From assembly GCF_001954135.1 (NCBI RefSeq), contig NZ_MBEQ01000095.1, positions 1 to 64,000 on the forward strand: a stretch of 64,000 nt of DNA, given 5' to 3'. The position numbers and the translations under genes are program-made. Below the pieces are notes generated by a model. The model saw only the letters and a list, made by a program, of their open reading frames with translations. It ran no database searches and had not been told where the DNA came from. Positions within the stretch are counted from its first letter, which is position 1, and every line of letters begins with the position of its first letter. Positions 35,010 through 47,000 of this stretch are shown one piece after another. The DNA comes from Mycobacterium sp. GA-1841. GTDB lineage: Bacteria; Actinomycetota; Actinomycetes; Mycobacteriales; Mycobacteriaceae.

Positions 35010-38000
35010 CTAAGCGTTCTCCAGCGAGAGCTTGAGCAGGTTACCGTACTGACTTAGCGACGCTGCGGTGAGCATCTCATAGTGGGTGCAGTCGACCGAA
35101 TGCGCCGTGATGTTGCCGGTGATGAACGGCCGCCAACTCTGCAGGTGCGATCGAATGGCTGCGCGATTGCGCATTCTGCGCCACCGAGACCGGATCGTCG
35201 TGCCCGCATTATCGCCCGGTTGATGACTCGAAGCCGAGAAGATCACGACGTCGCCGTCGAAAATCTCGGGTTCATGTTCCAACAGTCGTAGCTGGTTCGC
35301 GTTGAGGCTCTTGACCATGAACTCGACCAGCGCCTTGGCCGGTGGGACGAATCCCGACTCCTTGTTTTGCTCTGCGATTTTCTCGACCCGTCGGTAACGG
35401 AGTGGCCGCCGATGCGTTGGGACGTCAATGTGGTTGGATCCCAACATATATTCCAGTACCAAGCCCTCGGCCAGCGCAGCGTTCTTCGCCACCGTGCGAT
35501 AAGCGCGGGCCCGCAAACCTCGCGCTTTGTTCATGTTGAGGGCCGCATCCATCAGGATCAAGCGTTGCACCTCGCAGCCGCGGCGCTGGAGCTCGATGGC
35601 CACCTCATGTGCGACAACGCCTCCAAAGGACCAGCCGAGAATCTTGTACGGGCCCTCTGGACAGAGGGCTTGTAGCCGGTCGGCATAGCTTTCTGCCATG
35701 TTGCGGATCGTCACCGGCTCGGCCTCATGCGTTTGGGGAATCTGGTTGAGACCGGTGATCGGGCCCTCCAGATATTCACCGAGCGCTCGATAAGACCAGC
35801 TCAAGCCGAAGCCGTCGTGGATGCACCACAACGGCACGCCTGCACCGTTCTTGAGCACATCGACCGGCACCACTTCCTGCTCGCTGTCGGCTCGTCCCAC
35901 CTGCCGCGCCAGGCTACGCACCGAGGGTGCGTCGAACATGACGCGCACCGCCAGCTGAGTATCCAGAGCTTTGTTGATCGCGGCGACCGCTCGCATGGCT
36001 GACAGCGAATCGCCCCCCAGGTCGAAGAAGGAATCGTCGATGCTGACGCGCTCCAACCCGAGCACCTCCGTGTAGACGCCGGCCAGGATCTGCTCTGTGG
36101 GGGTTCCCGGTGCCTGATAGGCGCCCACGCGATATTCCGGCGTGGGTAATGCCCTGGTATCGAGCTTTCCGCTAGACGTCAGCGGCAGCGCATTCACGAC
36201 CACAACCGCGGCCGGAACCAGATAGGCGGGCAGGCGTTCTGCCAAGTCCGCCCTCAGTCGCTCCGGATCAACTGTGCCGCTGTTGGTTTCGGTGACATAG
36301 GCGACCAGTCGCTTGTCACCCGGCCGGTCCTCACGCACGATCACCGCAGCCTGCCCCACCCCAGCCATACCGGCCAAAACTGCTTGTATCTCCCCCAACT
36401 CGATGCGATACCCACGAATCTTGACCTGCTCATCAGCCCGACCCAGATACTGCAACTGCCCATCAGCACCCCACCGCACCACATCCCCGGTGCGATACAT
36501 CCGCATCCCCGGCCCACCGAACGGACACGCCACAAACCGCGATCCCGTCAGATCCGACCGCCCGAGGTACCCACAGGCCACTCCGCGACCTGCCACGTAC
36601 AACTCACCCGTCACCCCCGCAGGCACCGGACGCAACCACTGGTCCAGCACGAACAACGCCGTCGTCGACACCGGAGCACCGATCGGCACCACACCCGACG
36701 CGGGCACCAGCGGAGCGCTCATCGATGCATACACCGTCGCCTCGGTCGGCCCATAGGCGTTGATCACGACTCGGTCCGGCGCCCACCGATCCACCACGTC
36801 GGACGAGCAGGCTTCACCGCCGAGCAACAACGCGACCGACTCCAAACCTTCCGGCGCGAGCGCCGCCACCGCGGACGGGGTTTGGGTCAACACGTTGACC
36901 TGCTGCGCCACGAGGAAGTCATGGAATTCTGCGGGCGAGGTGGCCACATCTTCAGGCACCACGACCAGCCGACCACCGGTGAGGAGCGCAGCCCAGATTT
37001 CCCATACGGAGAAATCGAAGGCGTACGAATGGCACTGTGTCCAGACCTGCTTCGCCGGCAGTCCGGTCGGCATCGATGCGGCCAGATGAGCCAGGCTGTG
37101 GTGGGTTATGGCCACGCCCTTGGGTGTGCCGGTGGTGCCGGACGTATAGATCACGTAAGCGATATCCGTAGCCGACGGCGGCGGTACCGACGTGGTCGGG
37201 TAGCCGTTGATCTCCGCGCCGCAGATGTCGATGACCGGCAGATCGAATGCCGCCAGTCGGCCGGTCGATACCCCGGTGGTGATCGCCATCACCGGCGCGG
37301 AGTCGCCGATCATGAACTGCACCCGCGCCTCCGGCAGCACCGGATCGATCGCCAGATATGTCGCTCCCGTTTTGAGTACCGCCAGCATCGCAACAATCGC
37401 CTCGGCACTGCGACTGAACAGCAGTGCCACGCACATGCCCGGCCCCACACCTCGGTCAATCAGCAGGTGAGCCAAACGATTCGAAGCTTCGTCCAACTCG
37501 CCGTAGGACATCGAGCCACCCGTGAAACTCAGCGCTGTGGCCTCTCGAGAGTCAGCGACCTGCCGGGCGAACAGCGTCGGTACCGATGTCGGCGTCACCG
37601 GCTCGGTCAACGCCGTCCAATTCCCGACCGCTTCGATGAAGGCACGTTCGGAACCATTGAGCAGGTCCACCGACGACACGGAACGATTCGGATCGGCGAT
37701 CAACGCCTGCACCACGCGCTGCAGCCGATCGATGAGGATCTGGATGCTGGCCGCGTCGAACACATCGGTGCGAAACTCGACCATCCCGCCGATCCCCGCA
37801 GGCTCACCGGTCCGGCTGAATCGTTCTTCGAGAGAGAATGCCAGATCCATCCGCGCGGAATGGGTATCGGACGACAACGGGCTGATTTGTACATCGCTCA
37901 GTAGCGACGTGGAAGCGGACTCAACTCCGTCCCTCACGGCGAAGTTCTGCCAGGCGAACAGCACCTGGATCAGCGGATGGTGGGAGAGGCTGCGGCTCGG

Positions 38001-41000
38001 GTTCAGCCGATCGACCAGGACCTCGAAGGGAACATCCTGATGCTCGTAGGCCGCCAGGCTGCGGGCGCGTACCTGTTCGAGCAACGCGGCCACGGTCGGA
38101 TTACCGCCCAGATCCACCCGCAGAACCAGGGTATTGACGAAGAAGCCGACCAGATCCTCCAATGCCGGGTCTCGCCGTCCGGCGATCGGGAATCCCACTG
38201 CCACATCGCTGCTGGCACTCAGCTTCGACAACAGCATCGCCAAAGCCGCCTGCATCACCATGAAACTGGTGGCGTCATGCTGCTGAGCCAGTTGCGCTAT
38301 CCCCAGTTGCAACTCCGCCGGCCAGTCCACTTCCACACTCGCGCCCTGATGGTCGGCCACCTGCGGATAGGCCCGATCCGTTGGCAATTCGAGCCGCTCG
38401 GGTAGCCCTGCCAGTGCCTTGTCCCAATACGCCAACTGCCCGGAGATGACGCTGTCGGCGTCGGCCAGGTCACCGAGATGCTCACGCTGCCAGAGGGTGT
38501 AATCGACGTACTGCACCGGCAGCGGTTCCCACTCCGGAGCCAGCCCGGCACAGCGGCTCGCGTATGCCACTCCGATATCGCGCATCAACGGCCGGATCGA
38601 CGATCCGTCGGCAGCGATGTGGTGCACCACCACCGTCAGGGCATATTCGTCAGTTCCCGTGCGGAGAAGCATTGCCCGCAGCGGTATCTCGGTTGCCAGG
38701 TCGAAGCTGTGCCCAACCTCGGCACTGACCGCCGCGGTCAGCCGTTCGATCGGCCAGCCTTCGGCGTCGACAACCCGCCAGTTGAGGTCGACTCGGTCGA
38801 CGGGAAGCACCACCTGTTGCGGAACACCGTCGGGCGCGGCGAACACCGTGCGCAAGCTCTCGTGACGGTTCGCCACATCAAGCAGTGCGCACCCCAACGC
38901 CTCGGTGTCCAACGCGCCCCTGATCCGGTACGCGGCGGGCATGTTGTAAACCGGTGAAGGCCCCTGCAATTGGTCCAGGAACCAGAGGCGCTGCTGGGCG
39001 TAGGACAACGGCACGACCGGCGGTCGCGCGTAGGCACGTAACGGTGGTCCGGCATGCTCCGCCGGATGAAGGCGAATCCACTCGGCCAGTGCGGCGACAC
39101 TCGGCGCGTCGAACAATGCCTTGATCGGGACGTCGACGCCGAGTTCCAGTCGGGCCCGAGCGATCAGCCGGGTGGCAGACAGCGAATGCCCGCCCAGGTC
39201 GAAGAAGCTGTCATCGATTCCCACCCGGTTCATCCCGAGAACCTCACCGAACAACGACGCCAACAACCGTTCACGCTCGTCCCGCGGCGTCCGATAGGCC
39301 ATCCCGCTGCTGAATTCGGGGGCCGGCAGCGCACGCCGGTCGAGTTTGCCGTTGACCGTCAGCGGCAGCGAGTCCAACACCATGATCGCCGCAGGCACCA
39401 TGTAGTCGGGCAATCGGCCACTGGCGAAGGATCGCAACTCGGTCACCCGCTCGATCGCTGCCGGATCGTTGACATACCCGGCAAGCGACCCCACCGCGGA
39501 CTGCGGCCGGTAGACGTCTGCCAACGTGGGTGCGTCGACGCCCGCCACGGCGCGGGTGAGGACGATATCGACCAGGCCGTCGGTCGGCGACCATGTCACA
39601 GCCGTGCGGTAGCCCAGTTCTCGGCCCAGCCGGTGGCACTCGTGCGGCAACACCGCATCATCACAAGATTGTGTGCCCGAGCGCAATTCGCCGATGGTGA
39701 GTCGTTCTCCGGTTTCGGACAGTGCCTGCGCCATCGCCACGTCTGACCAGATCCCGGCGTAGGGCACGCCCGTGACGCGTAGCTCCGGCAGCTGTTGATC
39801 GCGCAGATAACGCTCCAGCTCACCCAGGCTGCCGAAACGTTGCCAGGGTTGGGACGGCAAGTGCGCGACCGAGTACACCCGCGCAGGCGTTTTACGCAGC
39901 ACCACCTCGTAGCGGTACCGACTCAGTTCGTTGACCGCACGCATCTCCTTCAGCTGGAGTTCGACCGCCGCGATGTCGGGCAGGTGTTGAGGCAGCGCCA
40001 CGAAGAACTCCGGGGCCAACAGCAGTTCCTGCTCGGCGAGCATCTCCCGGCGAACTCGCTCGGCCACCGTGGCCGCGTCTTCGTCGCAGCTGCTGTCGGC
40101 GCACACGACGCCTGCGGTGAACGCGCGTAATAACGACAGGTTGCGTACGTCGCCGAGGAACAGCGCTCCACCGGGCGCCAGTGACCGCATGGCAACGGCC
40201 AGCACGTCCAACAGGTACCCGGCACTGGGAAAGTACTGGATGACCGAATTGAGCACCACCACATCGAAATACCCTGTTGGCAGACCATCAGCGACGTCGG
40301 CCGGCTGCACCCGTAGCCGCACCCGATTCCCCCAGTGCCGGCCGCTCACCCCGGCCTGCAACGACTGAATCGTCGGTGCGGAAAAGTCGGTGCCCCAGTA
40401 CTCGACACATTCAGGTGCCACCTGCGTGAGGAGAAGGCCCGAGCCAACGCCGATCTCCAACACCCGTTGTGGTCGCAGGGCCAGAATCCGGTTCACCGTG
40501 TCCGAACGCCAATCGCGCATCTGGTCCAGCGGGATCGGTTCTCCGGTATAACTGCTGTTCCAACCTCCGAAATCTTCACCCAACTCGCTCGGGGCGCCCT
40601 CGGTGAAAGATTCGCCTGTGTACAGGCCGCCGTATACGCCTTGCCACTGTTCGACCAACGCCGATTCGCGCGCCGGTTCACGGACCAACATCATCTCTTT
40701 GTCCAGGACGACGTAACTCACCAAGTGCTTGTCACCGGTGCCGTCACCTGTCGTCGGTGCGGACGTGTGGGCTACGGTGACCGCCTGAGAAACCCGCGGG
40801 TCGGCAGCGAGTACGGCCGTGATTTCACCCAATTCGATGCGATAACCGCGGATCTTCACCTGCTCGTCGGCGCGCCCGCCATACCGCAACTGGCCGTCCG
40901 GACCCCACGACACCAGATCACCGGTGCGATACATGCGCCTTCCCACATTGCCGAAGGGACAGGCGACGAATCGCGAGGCGGTCAATCCCGCGCGGCGTAC

Positions 41001-44000
41001 ATAGCCCACCCCGACCCCGCGCCCGGCAACATACAACTCGCCGACGACTCCTGGCGGCACCGGACGCAGGAACCGGTCGAGCACGAACAACGCCGCACCC
41101 GGCACCGGCAGACCGATCGGCACCACCGTACTGCCGGCCTGCAACGGAACGCTCATCGTGGCGTACACCGTGGTCTCGGTCGGGCCACAACCGTTGAGCA
41201 TCACGCGGTCAGGTGCCCAACGATCCACCACATCGATCGGGCAGGCCTCGGCAGACACGATCAAAGTCACCGCCTCAAGGCCGGCCGGTGAGAGCATTCC
41301 GACCGCCGATGGGGTCTGGCAAAGCACCGTGACATGCTCGTCGACCACCAACGCGTGCAGGTCCTGTGGCGAGCGTGTCACCTGCTCCGGCACCACCACC
41401 AACCGGCCTCCGTGCAACAGCGCACCCCAGATCTCCCACACCGAGTAGTCGAACGCCAAAGACGAACAGGCGGACCAGACCTGATGTGGGCCCATCTCCA
41501 AGCCCTCAAAGTGACCGTCGAAGAGCCGGGTCACATTCTGGTGCGTGACCGCAACACCTTTCGGGCGCCCAGTGGTGCCCGAGGTATAGATCACATAGGC
41601 CACATCGTCCGGCGCCGGAGGAGGCAACGCAGTCGACGGCTGCCCATCGATGCGCGGATCGTCGACGTCGACGACCGTGAGATCGCAGCCGTCGAATCGC
41701 TCGGCGTAACCGTCGGTCGTGATCGCCACGACAGGCCCGCAGTCCTCAAGCATGAATTGGACCCGAGCCTCAGGATGCGCCGGATCGATCGGCAGATAGG
41801 CGGACCCCGTTTTGAGGACCGCCAGAATCGACACGATTGCTCGGGCGGACCGGTTCAACAACAACGCCACATACTGACCGGGGCCCACGCCTTCATCGAC
41901 CAACAAGTGTGCCAACCGATTCGACGCCTCATCCAATTCTCGGTACGTCCACGACCGGCCCTCGAACCGCACCGCCACGGACTCAGGGGATCGGAGCACC
42001 TGCCGGGTGAACACCTCCGGAATTGCGTACTCTGTCACCGAGTCGGTCAGACAACCGCGACGACTGAAACCGTCGATCCGGGCGGACTCTGCGACATCGA
42101 GCACATCCACCGATGAAAATGCCCGGGTTGGGTCGGCAGTCATCGCCATCAGGACCTTCTGCAGCCGTTCGACCAAGGCTTCGATGCTCGCCTCATCGAA
42201 CACATCAGTACGGAACTCCACCGTTCCCCATATGCCCGCCGAGGCGCCATCCGGCGCCCAGTGTTCCCGTAGGAAGAACACCAGATCCATACGCGCAGAG
42301 CTGGTTTCCGCACTCAACGGTGTCGCTTGCACGTCTCCGAGGGCGAGCGACGCCGAGGGGTCGTTGTCCAGGCCGGGGAAGTTCTGCCAAGCGAACATTG
42401 TCTGGATCAGGGGATGATGGGTCAGACTCCGAGTCGGATTGAGCCGCTCTACCAGCACTTCGAACGGCACATCTTGATTCTCGTAGGCTTCCAAGGTGGT
42501 GGCGCGCACCTGCGCCAGCAATTCGGCGATCGTGGGATCCCCGCCCAAATCCACCCGCAGAACCAGCGTGTTGACGAAGAAGCCGACCAACTCGTCCAGT
42601 GCCGGGTCACGCCTCCCGGCAATCGGAAAGCCGACTGCCACATCGGTACTGGCGCTCAGCTGGCCCAGCATCAGCGCCAACGCAGCTTGCACCACCATGA
42701 AGCTGGTCGCGTTGTGTTCCCGCGCCACCCGAGCGATCTGCTGCTGCACCTCGGCCGGCCAATCGATGGCCACGCTCGCGCCCCGGTAATCGGCAACCGG
42801 CGGATACGGGCGGTCCGTCGGCAGCTCCAGCAGTTCGGGGAGCCCGGACAACTGCTGTTCCCAGTAAGTCACCTGGGCAGCTATCGGGCTCTCGACGTCG
42901 GTGAGGTCTCCGAGATGCGCACGCTGCCACAGCGTGTAGTCCACATATTGCACCGGCAACGGAGACCAGGCCGGGGCGTGGCCGACGCAACGGGCGGCAT
43001 ACGCCATTCCCAGATCACGCGCCAGCGGGCCGATCGACCAGCCGTCCGCAGCGATATGGTGCACAACGGCCACCAGCACATGCTCGTTCTCGTCCAGCCG
43101 GAACAAGGTGGCCCGCAGCGGGATCTCGACGGCCAGGTCGAAGGTGTGGCCGACCTCGGCGCTCACCGACTCGGTCAATCGTTCGACCGGCCAGTCCTGC
43201 GCGTCGATGACCCGCCAGCCGAAATCTGCGTTCTCGACATCCACCACGACCTGTCGCGGTACGCCGTCGACCGCCGGGAACCGCGTGCGCAAACTCTCAT
43301 GTCGGCCGATGACGTCGACCAGCGCCGCCCGCAACGCTTCACAGTCCAACGCACCGGTAATCCGGTAGGCGGTGGGCATGTTGTATGTGGCCACCTCGCC
43401 CTCGAGGCGGTTGATGAACCACATCCGGTTCTGGGCATACGACAGCGGTACCACCGCCGGCCGCTGCTGGGCCGTCAATGCCGGCAACCCGCCCGAGCCG
43501 GTGCCGATCCGCGGTGCCAACCCGGCGACGGTGGGTGCATCGAACAGGGTGCGTACCGCCAACTCTGCATCCAGGCTGGTATTGATCGCGGCAATCAACC
43601 GCATGGCCGACAGGGAATCTCCACCCAGTTCGAAGAATGAATCGTCGATCCCGACCCGCGGCAGTCCGAGCACCTGTGCATAGATGCCGACCAGAATCTC
43701 CTCCACCGCGGTGGTCGGCGCCCGATAGCGATCACTGTCGGAGTAATCCGGTGCGGGCAATGCTTGCTTGTCCAGCTTGCCGTTCACCGTCAACGGCAAC
43801 GCCTCCAACACCATCACAGCCGCAGGGACCATATAACCTGGCAACCGCTGCGCCAGGCGAGTCCGCACGTCACTGAGATCAACGGTGACGCTGGTTGTTT
43901 CGGTAACGTAACCAACCAGTCGCGTGTCGCCCGGCCGGTCCTCACGCACGATCACCGCAGCCTGGCCCACCCCAGTCATACCGGCCAAAACTGCTTGTAT

Positions 44001-47000
44001 CTCCCCCAACTCGATGCGATACCCACGAATCTTGACCTGCTCATCAGCCCGACCCAGATACTGCAACTGCCCATCAGCACCCCACCGCACCACATCCCCG
44101 GTGCGATACATCCGCATCCCCGGCCCACCGAACGGACACGCCACAAACCGCGACGCGGTCAGAGGACTGCGACGCACATAGCCGACACCGACCCCATGGC
44201 CCGCCACATACAGTTCGCCCACCACTCCTGTCGGCACCGGACGCAACCACTGATCGAGCACGAACAACGCCGCCGTCGACACCGGCACACCGATCGGCAC
44301 CACACCGGATCCGGGCACCAGCGGGGCACTCATGGTCACGCCCATAGTTGTTTCAGTCGGGCCGTAGGCGTTGACCATCACCCGGCCCGGTGCCCACCGA
44401 TCCACCACCTCGGGCGCACATGCCTCACCGGCCACCATCAAAGCCGTCGACTCCAGGCCTTCGGTCGAAAGCATGGCCGCCGCCGAAGGTGTCTGGGTCA
44501 ATACGCTGATTCTTTCGGCCACCAGAAGATCGTGGAAATCCTCCGCGGAGGCCACCACCGACTCGGGTACCACGACCAACCGACCACCGTGCAAGAGCGT
44601 GCCCCAGGTCTCCCACGCCGAAACATCGAACGCCAGAGAATGGCACAGGGGCCAGGCGCCGCCCAGAGGTACACGAAGTCCGGACAGCATCAGTTGGGTG
44701 ATGTTGTGGTGGGTGATGGCCACTCCCTTCGGCACACCGGTGGTGCCGGAGGTGTAGATGACGTAGGCGACGTCGTCGGGTGACGGCGCCGGTAAGGTGG
44801 CGCTCGACCTCGAATCGATTCTGGGATTGTCGACGTCGATGACCGGCACGCCGTGGCCGAGCAAGCGGTCGGCCAATCCACTGTTGGTGATCACCGCAAT
44901 CGGCGCAGCATCAGCGAGCACGAATTCGATGCGGGCGTCGGGATGCATCGGATCGATCGGCAGGTAGGCCGCACCAGACTTCAGCACCGCGAGGATCGAC
45001 ACAACCGCCTTGTCAGATCGCTCCAAGAGCACGGCTACGCAATTACCGGGCCCGGCACCGTGTTCGATCAGTTCGTGCGCCAATCGGTCTGACGCCTCAT
45101 CCAGTTCCCGGTAGGTCATCGAGTGCCCGGCAAACGTCACCGCGAGCGCCCCGGGGGCCTTGGCGACCTGCCGGGCGTACACGGCTGGAACCGATGCCGG
45201 CTGCATCGGTGTCACCAGCACCGCCCGGTTACTGACCGCATCCAGCCGCACCTGATCAGACTCGTCGAGCAGGTCGACCGACGACAGCCGTCGGCCGGCA
45301 TCGGCCGTCATCGCGGTAACCACCCGCTGTAGCCGTCCAACCAGCACCTCGATACCGGCCGCGTCGAACACATCGGTACGGAATTCGACCTTGCCCGCGA
45401 TACCCGCAGGCTCTCCGGCCTCGTCGAAGCGCTCCCCCAAAGAGAAGACCAGATCCATTCGGGCCGTGCGGGTATCCACCGGCAGCGCCGTCACCTGTGC
45501 CTGACCTAGTGCAGCCTCGGCGGTTGCGTCCTCGGCGAAGTTCTGCCAGGCCAGCGTCACCTGGACCAACGGATGATGGGTCAGGCTACGGGTCGGGTTG
45601 ATCCGATCCACCACCACCTCGAACGGCACATCCTGATGTTCATAGGCGTCCAAGGCGCGCTGACGAACCTGGCTCAACAGCTCGGCAATCGTCGGATCGC
45701 CACCGACATCCACCCGTAACACCAAGGTGTTGACGAAGAAGCCGACCAAACCGTCGAGCGCCGGATCCCCACGGCCGGCGACCGGAAAGCCCACGGCTAC
45801 ATCCGAACTCGCGCTCAATTTGCCCAGGAGTACGGACAAGGCGGCCTGCATCACGATGAAGCTCGTCGCATTGTGCTCCCGCGCCACCCGTGCGATCTGG
45901 CGCTGAACCTCGGCCGGCCACTGCACCTCTACGGTGGCGCCGCGGAAATCGGCCGCCGGCGGGTAGGGCCGATCCGTCGGCAGTTCCAAACGCTCGGGCA
46001 GTCCCGCCAGCTGCGTTTGCCAATACGCTGCCTGCCTGGCGATCCGGCTGTCGCTGTCGTCGAGATCGCCGAGGAAGCTGCGTTGCCACAACGCATAATC
46101 CACGTACTGGACGGGCAACGGTGCCCACTCCGGTGAATGGCCTGCGCACCGGCTGACATAGGCCGACCGCAGATCCGAGACCAACGGGGTCACCGACCAA
46201 CCGTCAGCAGCGATGTGGTGCACCACGACCACCAGGACATGACTTTCCTCGGTGATGCGAAACAGCGTGGTGCGCAACGGAACGTCGGCCGCCAAGTCGA
46301 ATGTGCGCGCCTGGGCGAGATCGACCGCCTCTGCCAGTTGCCCTGCAGACCAATCGCGGCCATCGACGACCTGCCAGCCGAAGTCAACCTGCTCGGCGGG
46401 TAGCACCACTTGCTGAGGTATCCCGTCGACCGCGGAGAACAAGGTACGCAGAGTTTCCTGACGCCCGACGACGTCAGCGAACGCCTGTCCGAGAGCGTCG
46501 GGATCCAGTTTCCCGTCGATACGCAGTGCTGCCGCCATGTTGTAAACGGCTGACGGGCCCTGCAATTGGTCGAGGAACCACAGCCGCTGCTGCGCATAGG
46601 ACAACGGAAGTACGGCGGGGCGGTCGCCGGCAACCAACGGTTCACGCCCACCCGAACCGGCGCCGACCCGCATCGCCAACTGCGCCACCGTAGGGGACTC
46701 GAACACTGCCCGCACCGCGACGTCGGCATCCAGACTGGTGTTGATCGCGTTGACCACCCGGGTCGCCGACAGCGAGTCGCCGCCGAGGTCGAAGAACGAG
46801 TCGTCGACACCGACGCGGTTGAGCCCGAGCACCTCAGCGTAGATACCGACCAGGATCTCCTCGACGGCAGAACTGGGAGCCCGGTAGAGATCGGCATCGA
46901 CATAATCGGGCGCAGGCAAAGCGCGTTTGTCCAGTTTTCCGTTGACAGTCAACGGAAGTGCATCGAGGGTCACCACAGCTGTCGGCACCATGTAGGACGG

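Noticed and set aside
36384..37904. Plus-strand frames of several hundred codons opposite the NRPS genes
   Set aside because: They repeat at each homologous module and mirror the conserved NRPS codons; rich in His/Arg/Gln with no domain signature.
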